Part shown: one piece after another, positions 1 through 8,011 of the stretch | Layout of the letters: each line of letters begins with the position of its first letter | How positions within the stretch are numbered: position 1 is the first letter of the stretch | Origin: Actinomycetes bacterium | GTDB lineage: Bacteria; Actinomycetota; Actinomycetes; Actinomycetales; Cellulomonadaceae | DNA: 31,442 nt | Assembly (NCBI GenBank): GCA_023428465.1 | Contig: JAEYXM010000026.1 | Coordinates: 1-31,442 of the forward strand | Direction: 5' to 3' | The notes under the pieces: model-generated | Seen by the model: only the letters and a program-made list of their open reading frames with translations | The model's database searches: none | Told to the model about the DNA's origin: nothing | Program-made: the position numbers and the translations under genes

Positions 1-494
1 ACCTCGGCCTGGGCGCCCTCGGCGTAGGCGCGCACGGCGTGCGCGACGGTGATCGTGGCGAGGTCGTCGACGGTGCGCAGCAGGCTGAGGTCGAGCTTGA
101 CGACCTCGGGCCTCAGCAGCGGGACGAAGGCCAGGGACTCCGGCTCCGCGCCGACGTCGTCGAGCGCAACCGCGCACCCGACCTCGCGGATGCGGTCGGC
201 GGCGGCGGTGACGGCCCGCGGGTCGGCGGCGAGCGCGCGCTCGGTGAACTCGACGACGACGCGCAGCCCGTGCGGCCGGTGCGCGAGGGCGTCGACGACG
301 TCGTCGGGCGCGAGGGCGAGCGTGCTGGGCTCGAGGTTGACGAACAGCAGCGATCCCGGCGGGAGGACCTCGCCGCCGCGTCGCAGGTGGGCGCGCAGGG
401 CGTGGAGGTCCAGCTCGGTGGCGCGCCCCGCGGCGCGGGCCGCACCGATGAGCGGCACCGGCGCCTCGAGCGGCGAGCCCGCCGGACCGCGCAG
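1..494 (-). CDS. EAL-domain protein, 3' part cut by window edge, N-terminus degenerate
   Basis: One minus-strand frame running from about 494 to the left edge reads as the body of an EAL (cyclic-di-GMP phosphodiesterase) domain. It begins LRGPAGSPLEAPVPL, then has FVNLEPSTL, VVVEFTERAL, VALDDVGAEPESL and VVKLDLSLL. These match the family's metal- and substrate-binding Asn, Glu, Asp-Asp and Lys motifs. The residues normally preceding LRGP (...GYEALLRGP) are absent: upstream the frame reads GGGRRRR, with no ATG, GTG or TTG nearby, and runs back into the end of yqgE. The first catalytic Glu is therefore missing. It could be a decayed gene, a frameshifted one (a GTG at 535 opens a different frame), or a non-catalytic c-di-GMP binder. 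The domain call is firm; start and activity are not. Confidence 0.72.
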   Translation of the reverse strand, partial: MRGPAGSPLEAPVPLIGAARAAGRATELDLHALRAHLRRGGEVLPPGSLLFVNLEPSTLALAPDDVVDALAHRPHGLRVVVEFTERALAADPRAVTAAADRIREVGCAVALDDVGAEPESLAFVPLLRPEVVKLDLSLLRTVDDLATITVAHAVRAYAEGAQAE

Positions 495-541
495 CCGGCG
501 CCGCCGGCCGCCACCGCTCCGCCAACGCCAGACACCGCCGG

Positions 542-1102
542 TCAGTTCAGGCGCGGGTCGTCCGGCGTCGTCGCCACGATGGCGAGCTCGCCGCCCTGCC
601 GCCGCAGCACCCGCGCCCACAACCCGTCCGGGTCCGGGGTGGCGACGTCACCGGGCTCCGCCGGGACGATCAGCCAGTCCGCGGACGCGATCTCCGCCTC
701 GAGCTGGCCGCCCGCCCAACCCGAGTGGCCCACGAACACGCGCACCCCCGTCACGCCCGGCAGCCCCTCGGCCGGGTCGCGCGTCAGATCCACCAGCCCG
801 AACGGACCCACGAGGCGGTCCATGAACTCCTCGTCGGCGCCCGGCGCAAGGGTCGCCACGGCCATCGCCCCGTCGAGCCCGACCGGACCTCCCTGGAAGA
901 GCATCCCCGGCGCCGCGACCGCGTCCTGCCACTCCGGCAGGACGTCGCTGACCGGCATGGGCAGCGGTCGGTTCAGGACGACGCCGAGCGTCCCGTCGTC
1001 GTCGTGCCGCAGCACGAGGACCACGGTCCGCCGGAAGTTCGGATCGCCGAGCTGCGGCGTCGCGACGAGCAGGGAACCGGAGAGTCGCTGCGGGTCGTCC
1101 AT
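542..1102 (-). CDS. YqgE/AlgH family protein (UPF0301)
   Basis: About 186 residues beginning MDDPQRLSGSLLVATPQLGDPNF, the characteristic opening of the YqgE/AlgH (DUF179) family. Further family blocks are GVVLNRPLP, FQGGPVG and VRVFVGHSGWAGGQLEAEI. The length is normal for the family. I chose ATG at 1102 because the family motif begins there; a TTG at 1129 would add nine non-conserved residues. The biochemical role of the family is not settled, and the protein is expected to be cytoplasmic. It lies 34 bases behind the stop of the MMPL transporter on the same strand, so it may be cotranscribed with it, and the EAL-like frame follows directly. Confidence 0.9.
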   Translation of the reverse strand: MDDPQRLSGSLLVATPQLGDPNFRRTVVLVLRHDDDGTLGVVLNRPLPMPVSDVLPEWQDAVAAPGMLFQGGPVGLDGAMAVATLAPGADEEFMDRLVGPFGLVDLTRDPAEGLPGVTGVRVFVGHSGWAGGQLEAEIASADWLIVPAEPGDVATPDPDGLWARVLRRQGGELAIVATTPDDPRLN

Positions 1103-1136
1103 GCGCCCATCATCGCCCGCCGGCCGCAAGACGTGG

Positions 1137-3773
1137 CTACGCCTCCTCGTGGTGCTCGACGTGCGGGTGGCGCCGCTCGAGCTTGGCGCCCTCGACGTCG
1201 ACGTCCGGCAGCAGGCGGTCGAGCCAGCGCGGCAGCCACCACGCGGCGTTCCCCGCGAGGTGCAGCAGCGCCGGGACGACGAGCATGCGGACGACGAACG
1301 CGTCCACCAGCACGCCGAAGGCCAGCGCGAAGCCGATCGGTCGGATCATCGTGGACTCGGCGAACATGAAGCCGCCGAACACCGACGCCATGATCAGCGC
1401 CGCCGCCGTCACCACGGCCCGGCCCGCGCGCACGCCCTGCACGATGGCGAGCCGCGGCGACGCCCCGTGCGCGTACGCCTCACGCATGCCCGAGCCGAGG
1501 AACAGCTGGTAGTCCATCGCGAGGCCGAACAGGATGCCGACGAGCACCGTGGGCAGGAAGTTCAGCACCGGTCCGGGCGAGTGCACGTCGAAGACCGAGC
1601 CGAGCCAGCCCCACTGGTAGATCGCCACGACGCCGCCGAGTGCCGCGAAGAACGACAGGACGAACCCGAGCGTCGCGATGAGCGGCACGAGGACCGACCG
1701 GAAGACCAGCATGAGGATGATCAGGGACAGCCCGACGACGACGCCCAGGTAGGCGGGCAGGGCGTCCGCGAGCTTGGCGGACACGTCGATCGCGCCGGTC
1801 GTCTGGCCGGCCACGGCGATCGGGATGTCGCCGTCGATCGGCGACATGTCCCGAAGCTCGGCCACGAGCGCCTCGGTGGACTCCGCGTTCGGCCCCTCGG
1901 TGGGGACGACCTGGAAGGCCGCGAGCGCGCCGTCGGCGGAGGTCGCGATCGGGGCGACCGCGGCGACGTCGTCGACCGCGAACAGACGGCCGGCGACCTC
2001 CGCCTGAGCGGCGAGCGCCTCGGTCTCGTCCGCACCGGTGGGCAGGTCCGCGATGACGAGCAGTGTGCCGTTCTGGCCCGCCCCGAACTTGTCCGCGACC
2101 GTCGTGTACGCCTGGTAGCTCGTGGAGCCCTTCGCCTCCGACGAGCCGTCGGGAAGGCCGATGCGCAGGCTCGTCGCGGGCAGGGCCAGCAGGACGAGCC
2201 CGGCGACGCCGACGAGCGCGCGGACGATCGCGGTACGGCTCGTCATGGTGCGCACCGGCGTGGAGGCCGGCGGCGTCGACGTCTCGAGGTGCGCCCGCTC
2301 GCCGCGGCGCAGCACGCGGGTGCCGACGAGGCCGAGCAGTGCGGGCGTCAGGGTGACCGCCACGAGCACCGCGATGGCGATGCTCGCCGCGCCGACCGTA
2401 CCCATGAGACCCAGGAACGGGATCCCGGTCACGTTCAGCGCGAGGAGCGCGATGAGGACGGTCGCGCCCGCGAAGACGACCGCGTTGCCGGAGGTGCCGT
2501 TGGCGAGGCCGATCGACTCGTCGACGTCGTAGCCCTGCTTCAGCTGACGCCGGTGCCGGTTGAGGATGAACAGCGAGTAGTCGATGCCGACCGCCAGACC
2601 GAGCATCACACCGAGGACCGGTGTCACGGACACCATGTCGACGACGCCCGAGAACGACAGCGCCCCCAGCGCACCGACGGCCACGCCGATGCCCGCGGTC
2701 AGGATCGGCAGGCCCGCCGCCACGAACGTGCCGAGCATGACGAGCAGCACGATCGCCGCGACGACGACGCCGATGAGCTCGCCGATGCCGAGGATGCTCG
2801 GCACCTCCATCGCGAGCGACGCCGAGAAGTCGACGACGACGCCGTCGATCTGCTCCGCACGGAAGGCGTCGAGCACGCCCTGCTGGGTCTCCTCCGGGAC
2901 GTCGAACGCGACGTTCTCGAAGGCAACGGTGACGATCGCCGCCGAGCCGTCTGCGGAGACCTGGCGGATCTCGGACGCCATCTCCAGGAGGGTGGCGCCG
3001 AGCTCGAGTTGCTGGGCCTGCGCCTCGAGCTCCGTCGCGCCGGCCTCGAGCTCCGCGCGTCCCGCATCCACCTGCGCCTGCTGCGCGTCGAGGGCCTCCT
3101 GCTGCGCCTCGAGCTCGGCGCGCTGCGCGTCGAGCTGCGCCTGCTGCGCGTCGAGCTGGGCCTGCTGCGCGTCCAGCTGCGGAGACATCTGGTCGGCCAT
3201 GCCCGCCGCCTCGGCCTGCGCGCGACCCGCGTCAATCTGCTCCTGACCTGCGTCGAGCTGCGCCTGGCCGGCCTCGAGCTGCGCCGCCCCTTCGTCGAGC
3301 TGGGCTTGTCCGGCGTCGAGCTGCGCCTGGCCTGCGTCGAGCTCGGCGCGGCCCTGCTCGAGCTGCGCGCGGCCCTCCTCGAGCTGGGCGCCACCCTGGG
3401 TGATCTGCGCCACGCGGGCAGCGCGCTCCGCCTCCGTCGCGAACGGGTCGACGACCTGCGCAACGCCGTCCACCCCACCGGCGCGCGCGATCACCTCGCC
3501 AATCGCGGCCTGCTGCTCGGCCTTGAACGGGGCGCCGTCCTCGGTGTGCATGACGACGGTGCCGGTCGCCCCCGACGCCTCGGGGAACTCACGCTCGAGG
3601 CGCTCGGTGACCTCCGCCGTCGGCGTGTCCGGGATGGAGAAGCCACTGGCGAGCGTGCCGCCCGCGACGACGTACGCGACGCCCGTGAGCGCGAGCACGG
3701 CGACCCACACGGCGATGACCGTGCGGGCGCGGTGCGCGGCGAATCGGCCCAGGCGGTACAGGAACTCGGCCAT
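1137..3773 (-). CDS. MMPL/RND-family membrane transporter with heptad-repeat insertion
   Basis: This is an 878-residue inner-membrane protein of the MMPL (actinobacterial RND) family, which exports lipids or hydrophobic compounds using the proton gradient. One membrane segment lies at about residues 18-38, followed by an extracytoplasmic domain and a block of five or six segments, and the arrangement is repeated in the second half. The paired Asp-Tyr typical of MMPL proton relays is present twice: GIDYSLF (D398-Y399) and AMDYQLF (D754-Y755). Residues about 128-258 form an unusual run of seven-residue units (AQLDAGQ, AQLDAQQ) predicted to be a long coiled coil in the first extracytoplasmic domain. 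The start at 3773 has a good ribosome site (GAGAAGGA). It lies 84 bases downstream of a TetR gene on the same strand, which probably controls it. The substrate is unknown. Confidence 0.93.
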   Translation of the reverse strand: MAEFLYRLGRFAAHRARTVIAVWVAVLALTGVAYVVAGGTLASGFSIPDTPTAEVTERLEREFPEASGATGTVVMHTEDGAPFKAEQQAAIGEVIARAGGVDGVAQVVDPFATEAERAARVAQITQGGAQLEEGRAQLEQGRAELDAGQAQLDAGQAQLDEGAAQLEAGQAQLDAGQEQIDAGRAQAEAAGMADQMSPQLDAQQAQLDAQQAQLDAQRAELEAQQEALDAQQAQVDAGRAELEAGATELEAQAQQLELGATLLEMASEIRQVSADGSAAIVTVAFENVAFDVPEETQQGVLDAFRAEQIDGVVVDFSASLAMEVPSILGIGELIGVVVAAIVLLVMLGTFVAAGLPILTAGIGVAVGALGALSFSGVVDMVSVTPVLGVMLGLAVGIDYSLFILNRHRRQLKQGYDVDESIGLANGTSGNAVVFAGATVLIALLALNVTGIPFLGLMGTVGAASIAIAVLVAVTLTPALLGLVGTRVLRRGERAHLETSTPPASTPVRTMTSRTAIVRALVGVAGLVLLALPATSLRIGLPDGSSEAKGSTSYQAYTTVADKFGAGQNGTLLVIADLPTGADETEALAAQAEVAGRLFAVDDVAAVAPIATSADGALAAFQVVPTEGPNAESTEALVAELRDMSPIDGDIPIAVAGQTTGAIDVSAKLADALPAYLGVVVGLSLIILMLVFRSVLVPLIATLGFVLSFFAALGGVVAIYQWGWLGSVFDVHSPGPVLNFLPTVLVGILFGLAMDYQLFLGSGMREAYAHGASPRLAIVQGVRAGRAVVTAAALIMASVFGGFMFAESTMIRPIGFALAFGVLVDAFVVRMLVVPALLHLAGNAAWWLPRWLDRLLPDVDVEGAKLERRHPHVEHHEEA
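3000..3392 (-). repeat. 21-bp-periodic coding repeat (heptad coiled coil) inside MMPL gene
   Basis: Codons for residues about 128-258 repeat with a 21-base period, giving units such as AQLEEGR, AQLDAGQ, AQLDAQQ and AELEAQQ. A non-repeating break of roughly 15 residues (AEAAGMADQMSPQ) splits the array in two. The Leu/Ala periodicity fits a coiled-coil hairpin. Such arrays can change length by slippage. Confidence 0.9.
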
Positions 3774-3857
3774 GTCGTCCTTCTCTGCGGTGCGGTAGGA
3801 GGTGCGGCGGTGACGTGCGGTAGGAGTGCGGTGAGCGGTGCGGTGGAGGCTCGGCGG
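3774..3857 (-). promoter_or_regulatory. tetR-MMPL intergenic region with direct repeats and RBS
   Basis: Read on the minus strand, these 84 bases contain two copies of CTCCTACCGCAC about 25 bases apart, then GAGAAGGA eight bases before the MMPL start. The direct repeats could be regulatory, but they do not resemble the inverted operator upstream of tetR. No terminator is visible, so readthrough from tetR is plausible. Confidence 0.35.
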
Positions 3858-4517
3858 TCAGCGGGCGGGCGCAGCGCCGTAGCCGCTGGCCACCGTGGCG
3901 AGGAGGTGCTCGAGGAGGGCGTCCCACACGGCGCGCGACGCGTCGTCGTCGGTGGCGCCCGTGGCGGCGTACCAGTGGTGGTAGAGCACGATGAGGCCGC
4001 TGACCAGGGCGTTCACCAGCAGGTGCACGTCGAGGGCATTCGCGGCCGGGTGCCGGGACGCCATCGCGCCGGCGAACCGCTGGCTGACGTCGTCGAAGGC
4101 GCGCAGCAGGAGGGCGCCCATCCACGGGGCTACCGGATCGCGGTCCGGGCCGCCGAGGATGCGGGTGAGGTACGCCATCGGGCCGACGAGGTCCGTGGTG
4201 CGCAGCGAGTGCGCGATCTCGGCGAACATCGCGGCCGGGGTGTCGTCGGTGGGCGGGGCGGCGACGGCGTTCGACACGAACGTGTCGGTCAGCCCGCCGA
4301 GGACGCCGTCGCTGCAGACGGCGATGACGACGTCGTCGAGCGTGGCGAAGTAGTTGAAGACGGTGCGCCGCGAGACGTCGGCGCGCTCGGCCAGCTGGTC
4401 CACCGTGAAGTGCAGGCCGCTGTGCTCCTCGAGGAGGGCGGCCGCCGCATCGACGATCGCCTGGCGCGAGCGCTGCTTGAGCACGGCACGGCGGTCGATC
4501 GGGATGGGCGCGGACAC
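3858..4517 (-). CDS. TetR-family transcriptional regulator
   Basis: 219 residues. The N-terminal DNA-binding domain (about residues 20-67) contains AIVDAAAALLEEH, FTVDQLAERADVSRRTVFNYF and the following helix, the standard TetR helix-turn-helix. The C-terminal ligand and dimer domain is divergent, so no ligand can be named. The start is GTG at 4517. The -10-like TAGTGT ends only seven bases before it, so the mRNA is probably leaderless. A perfect 9-3-9 inverted repeat just upstream overlaps the -35, suggesting autorepression. The MMPL exporter follows 84 bases later on the same strand and is the likely target. Confidence 0.93.
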   Translation of the reverse strand: MSAPIPIDRRAVLKQRSRQAIVDAAAALLEEHSGLHFTVDQLAERADVSRRTVFNYFATLDDVVIAVCSDGVLGGLTDTFVSNAVAAPPTDDTPAAMFAEIAHSLRTTDLVGPMAYLTRILGGPDRDPVAPWMGALLLRAFDDVSQRFAGAMASRHPAANALDVHLLVNALVSGLIVLYHHWYAATGATDDDASRAVWDALLEHLLATVASGYGAAPAR

Positions 4518-4524
4518 GCTCCCT

Positions 4525-4557
4525 ACACTACGTGCAAGGTTGCACAGAGTGCAACCT
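4525..4557 (-). promoter_or_regulatory. Promoter and TetR operator of the tetR-MMPL unit
   Basis: On the minus strand a -35-like TTGCAC (4554-4549) and a -10-like TAGTGT (4530-4525) are separated by 18 bases. Transcription would start at or next to the GTG at 4517. Bases 4537-4557 form a perfect inverted repeat: AGGTTGCAC, the spacer AGA, then GTGCAACCT. It covers the -35 and much of the spacer, the usual place for a TetR self-repressor. Confidence 0.7.
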
Positions 4558-4628
4558 AGTCATGGGATGATCCTGCGCCCGTCCCCGCCGCCTGGCTCAG
4601 GCGAGCCCCGCACCGCCTCCCCCGTCGT

Positions 4629-4699
4629 CGAGTTCTGCCTCTGGACGCGATTTCTGCTTCCCCGACGGCAGAACTCGAACCGGAAGGCAGAAGTCGGCG
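4629..4699. repeat. Intergenic repeat family A, copy 1
   Basis: A 71-base element between the stop of the LLM oxidoreductase (4750) and tetR. It begins CGAGTTCTGC, has the inverse GCAGAACTCG ending at base 49, and a further GGCAGAAGTCGGCG at its end. The copy at 9097-9167 has the same length and the same spacing of all three motifs, while the sequence between them has diverged. It lies 3' of the gene it follows, so it may act as a terminator or mRNA-end hairpin. Confidence 0.8.
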
Positions 4700-4749
4700 G
4701 CCCGAGGGCACGGACTGGCCGGCCGACGGGCGGCCGGCGGTGGGCGGGC

Positions 4750-5796
4750 TCAGGACGCCGGGAGCACGGCGCGCAGGGCCTCCAGCTGGTCCAACCGGCC
4801 CGACGGCGCCAGGACCTGGACCGTCAACGTCGTCACGCCCGCCGCCGCGAGAGCGTCCACCCGGCCCCGGACGTGCGCCTCGTCGCCGATCAGCGACGTC
4901 GCCCGGACCAGGTCCTCCGGCACGGCATCGGCCGCACCGCGCTTGTCGCCGGCCAGGTAGCGGTCCTGGACCAGCGCCGCCGCGTCACCGTAGCCGTAGC
5001 GCGTCGCCAGGTCGGTGTAGAAGTTGGCGCCCTTCGCACCCATGCCGCCCAGGTACAGGGCCAGGCGCGCCCGGTACGCGGCGAGGGCGGCGTCGACCGC
5101 CGGGCCGTCACCGATGAGCAGCGGGACGGTCACGTGCACGTCCAGCGGCCCCAGGTCGTCCGCGCGTCGGGCCCGACCCTCCGCCAGCGCGGCACCCCAC
5201 GCGGCCCCGGCCCGCTCGGGGTGGAAGAACACGGGCATCCAGCCATCCGCGATCTCGGCCGTCTGCGCGACCGACTTCGGGCTGAGGGCCGCGACCGTCA
5301 CGGGGATGCGGGCCCGTCGCGGGTGGTTGACCAGGCGCAACGGCTTGCCGAGCCCGGCCCCGGCATCGGACGGCAGCGGGATGCGGACCTGCGTGCCATC
5401 GACGACGACGGGCTCACGCCGCCAGAGCAGCCGGCACGCCGCGACCGTCTCCCGGATGCGCGTCAGCGGCGCCACGAAGGGGACGCCGTGGAAGCCCTCC
5501 ACGACCTGCCCGCCCGACGCACCGATGCCGAGCTCGAAGCGGCCACCGGAGACGTCGTCCAGACCGGCCGCCGTCATGCCGATGAGCGCGGCCGTCCGCG
5601 AGTACACCTGCAGGATCGCGGACATCAGGGTGACGCGCTCCGTGACTGCCGCGAGGTACCCGAGCCGGCTGACGGCGTCGAACGAATACGCCTCGGCAAC
5701 CGCCACGAGATCGACGCCGATCCGCTCGGCGGCGCGCACCTCCTCGGCGGCCGCGGCGAAGTCGTCGGAGTAGTCGACCATGACGCCCAGGCGCAT
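4750..5796 (-). CDS. LLM-class (F420-dependent) oxidoreductase
   Basis: 348 residues with a luciferase-like TIM-barrel fold. It opens MRLGVMVDYSDDFAAAAEEVRAAE, then VTLMSAILQVYSRTAALIGMTAAGLDDVSGGRFELGIGASG, the typical barrel segment of actinobacterial LLM oxidoreductases. PVTVAALSPKSVAQTAEIADGWMPVFFHP follows in the second half. The family uses F420H2 or FMN on diverse substrates; F420 is inferred from the lineage and subfamily resemblance. ATG at 5796 has TACGGT six bases upstream, consistent with a leaderless transcript, though no clear -35 is seen. It is monocistronic by position. Confidence 0.88.
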   Translation of the reverse strand: MRLGVMVDYSDDFAAAAEEVRAAERIGVDLVAVAEAYSFDAVSRLGYLAAVTERVTLMSAILQVYSRTAALIGMTAAGLDDVSGGRFELGIGASGGQVVEGFHGVPFVAPLTRIRETVAACRLLWRREPVVVDGTQVRIPLPSDAGAGLGKPLRLVNHPRRARIPVTVAALSPKSVAQTAEIADGWMPVFFHPERAGAAWGAALAEGRARRADDLGPLDVHVTVPLLIGDGPAVDAALAAYRARLALYLGGMGAKGANFYTDLATRYGYGDAAALVQDRYLAGDKRGAADAVPEDLVRATSLIGDEAHVRGRVDALAAAGVTTLTVQVLAPSGRLDQLEALRAVLPAS

Positions 5797-5932
5797 GGGC
5801 CCACCGTAACGAGCGGTGCGACGTCGGGCGCCTCGTGGCCGGGTGCCCGGCCACGAGCGCAGCGTCGGACCTCCGGCGCAGGATGGTCCCGCGCTCCGTC
5901 ACCAGACACCCGTCCGAACCGACCCCTGTCTA

Positions 5933-5951
5933 GAGTCTCTGCTCCAGACTC
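5933..5951 (-). terminator. Possible small terminator hairpin after S9 peptidase gene
   Basis: GAGTCT (5933-5938) and AGACTC (5946-5951) form a six-base stem with a seven-base loop, a few bases past the peptidase stop at 5959 on the minus strand. There is no T tract. The rest of 5797-5958 holds only the presumed promoter of the LLM gene. Confidence 0.35.
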
Positions 5952-5958
5952 GACGAAG

Positions 5959-7965
5959 TTAGAGCAAATACTCGCCCCACCAGCGCAAGATGTGCTCGAA
6001 CCTGACCTGCCGGTGGCGAGGCCTTCCCGACCTGCTCAACTCGTGTCCTTCACCAGGGAAGAGCAGCAGCTCAGCAGGAACGCCGCGACGTTTCAGCTCG
6101 ACGAACCATCGCTGTCCCTGCTCGACGGGGCACCGCCAGTCGTGCTCGGAGTGGATGACGAGCGTGGGCGTCTTGACGCGCGAAACATGCGCCATCGGCG
6201 ACTGTGCCGCGACGGCCGCTGCGCCGTCGTCGGTCGCGGAGTCGCCCAGGTACTCCGTGCCGAAGAACCAGCCGATGTCGCTCGACCCGACGAAGCTCAC
6301 CGGGTCCAGGAAGCCGCGCTCCACGATCGCGGCCCTGAACCGGTCCGTCCGCGTCGTCAGCCACGCCGTCAGGTACCCGCCGTACGAGCCGCCCATCACC
6401 CCGACGCGCTCGCTGTCGAGCGACGGGTCCGCCAGCGCCGCCCCGAGCAGAGCCAGCACGTCCTCACTGTCCACGGTGCCGAACGCGCGGTGGATCGCCC
6501 GCCCGTGCGCGGCGCCGTAACCCGCCGAACCGCGCGGGTTCCCGTGCACGACGGCGTAACCGGCCGCCACCAGCACCTGGACCTCGTCGAACAACGCCGT
6601 CGTGAACTGCGCGAACGGGCCGCCGTGGATCATCAGGACCACCGGGTGCGGACCCGTGCCGAAGCGCTCCGGGTCCGGCACCGTCAGCCACCCGTGCACC
6701 GGGTAGCCGTCCGGCGCGGTCGCCGTGAGCTCGGTGGGCACGCGCAGGCGCCCGGTCCCGCGCAGCCCCGCGCCGACGTCGGTGAGCGTGCGCCTCGATC
6801 CCCCGGCGAGGTCGACCGCGAGCACCTCCCCCGTCGTCCCAGGGTCGCCCGCTGTGACCGCCGCGACGCCGTCCGCGACCGCCAGGCCGGTGACCACAGC
6901 GGGGGCGTCGAGCAGCACGCGCGGCTCACCGCCCGCGACCGGCACCGCGAGGAGCACGACGGCGCCCCGCCGCTGGTCAGCGACCAGGACGTCGTCGTCG
7001 GTCACCGCGAGGATCCCCGCCACAAGGTCACTGTGCTCGGCGTCGGTCACCGCGACCGGGACCGCGGCTGCGCCCTCCACGCCGTCGGGCAGGTCGATCC
7101 GGTAGAGCGCGTTCTGCGCGGCGACGAAGTCCCGGCCGCTCGCGTCGAGGTCCGCCGAGATCGCCCAGAGCGTGCGGCCGTCCGGCGACGGGACCACGGC
7201 CTCCACCCCGAGCGTCGAACCACCACCGGCGTCCGTGATCGGGCGCGGCGCAGCCGGCTCGGTCAGGGCCGCGTCCACGAGCACGACGTCGCTGCGCAGG
7301 TCCTCGTCGCGGCCCGGGTGCACCGCCGCGACGGCGACGAGGTGCCGCCCGTCGGGCAGCCAGCGCGGCGCCGCGAGGTCGATGTCGCCCATCGTCAGCC
7401 GGCACGGCTCGGGCAGCTCGTCCGGCGCCAGTCCGTCGGCCGTGAGCGACGCGGGGAGGTCGATGACGAGGAGGTGCCGACGCCGGTCGCGCGTGAACCC
7501 CAGGTCGTCGGTCCGGTAGTCGTAGGTCGTGATGAGACGCGGCGCCTCCGCGCCCGGGTCGCCGTCGGGCTCGTAGCGGCCCTCCTCCGGGACGCGCGCG
7601 AGGTAGGCGACGCGTGTCCCGTCCGGGGACCAGCGTGGGTCCGAGACCCCGAGCGGCGCGTCCGTCAGGCAGACCGGCTCGCCGCCCGACGCCTCCACGA
7701 CGTGCAGCTGCGGCCGGCCCTTCGACTCCGCCCGGCAGAACGCGATCCAGCGACCGTCCGGCGACCACACCGGGGAGACGTCCCGGTGCCCGCGCGTGAG
7801 CGGCCGCGCCGGTGCGGACCCGTCCACAGGCACGCGCCACAAATGTCCGACGTACTCGTCGGCCTCCAGGTCCGGGCGCGTGACCCCGACGACGACCGTC
7901 CGCCCGTCCGGCGACACCGCCGGAACGCCTGGGGTGAGCAGCAGGGCGAGGTCCTCGGGGGTCAC
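5959..7965 (-). CDS. S9-family serine peptidase (acylaminoacyl-peptidase-like)
   Basis: 668 residues. The first ~400 form a beta-propeller with TolB/WD40-like strands (SPDGRTVVVGV, SPVWSPDGRWIAFC, DPRWSPDGTRVAYLA). The C-terminal ~260 form the prolyl-oligopeptidase alpha/beta-hydrolase domain. The triad is visible: Ser527 in GGSYGGY, Asp609 in SEHDWRCP and His641 in GEGHELS. The oxyanion segment HGGPFAQFTTALFDE is typical of acylaminoacyl peptidases. No signal peptide is seen, so it is a cytoplasmic peptidase acting on short or blocked peptides. The start is GTG at 7965; TAGGTT lies six bases upstream, again suggesting a leaderless message. Confidence 0.93.
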   Translation of the reverse strand: MTPEDLALLLTPGVPAVSPDGRTVVVGVTRPDLEADEYVGHLWRVPVDGSAPARPLTRGHRDVSPVWSPDGRWIAFCRAESKGRPQLHVVEASGGEPVCLTDAPLGVSDPRWSPDGTRVAYLARVPEEGRYEPDGDPGAEAPRLITTYDYRTDDLGFTRDRRRHLLVIDLPASLTADGLAPDELPEPCRLTMGDIDLAAPRWLPDGRHLVAVAAVHPGRDEDLRSDVVLVDAALTEPAAPRPITDAGGGSTLGVEAVVPSPDGRTLWAISADLDASGRDFVAAQNALYRIDLPDGVEGAAAVPVAVTDAEHSDLVAGILAVTDDDVLVADQRRGAVVLLAVPVAGGEPRVLLDAPAVVTGLAVADGVAAVTAGDPGTTGEVLAVDLAGGSRRTLTDVGAGLRGTGRLRVPTELTATAPDGYPVHGWLTVPDPERFGTGPHPVVLMIHGGPFAQFTTALFDEVQVLVAAGYAVVHGNPRGSAGYGAAHGRAIHRAFGTVDSEDVLALLGAALADPSLDSERVGVMGGSYGGYLTAWLTTRTDRFRAAIVERGFLDPVSFVGSSDIGWFFGTEYLGDSATDDGAAAVAAQSPMAHVSRVKTPTLVIHSEHDWRCPVEQGQRWFVELKRRGVPAELLLFPGEGHELSRSGRPRHRQVRFEHILRWWGEYLL

Positions 7966-8011
7966 GCTCGCAACCTACGCCCGCACGGGTCGCTCCCTGC
8001 GACGACGCGCG

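Noticed and set aside
3000..3392. Regular repeats resembling a CRISPR array
   Set aside because: The 21-base period has no unique spacers and codes a heptad coiled coil in the MMPL gene.
39..4559. Plus-strand open frame of 1506 codons
   Set aside because: It is antisense to the EAL, yqgE, MMPL and tetR genes; its product is Arg/Asp/Glu/Gly-rich without any family motif, an effect of high GC.
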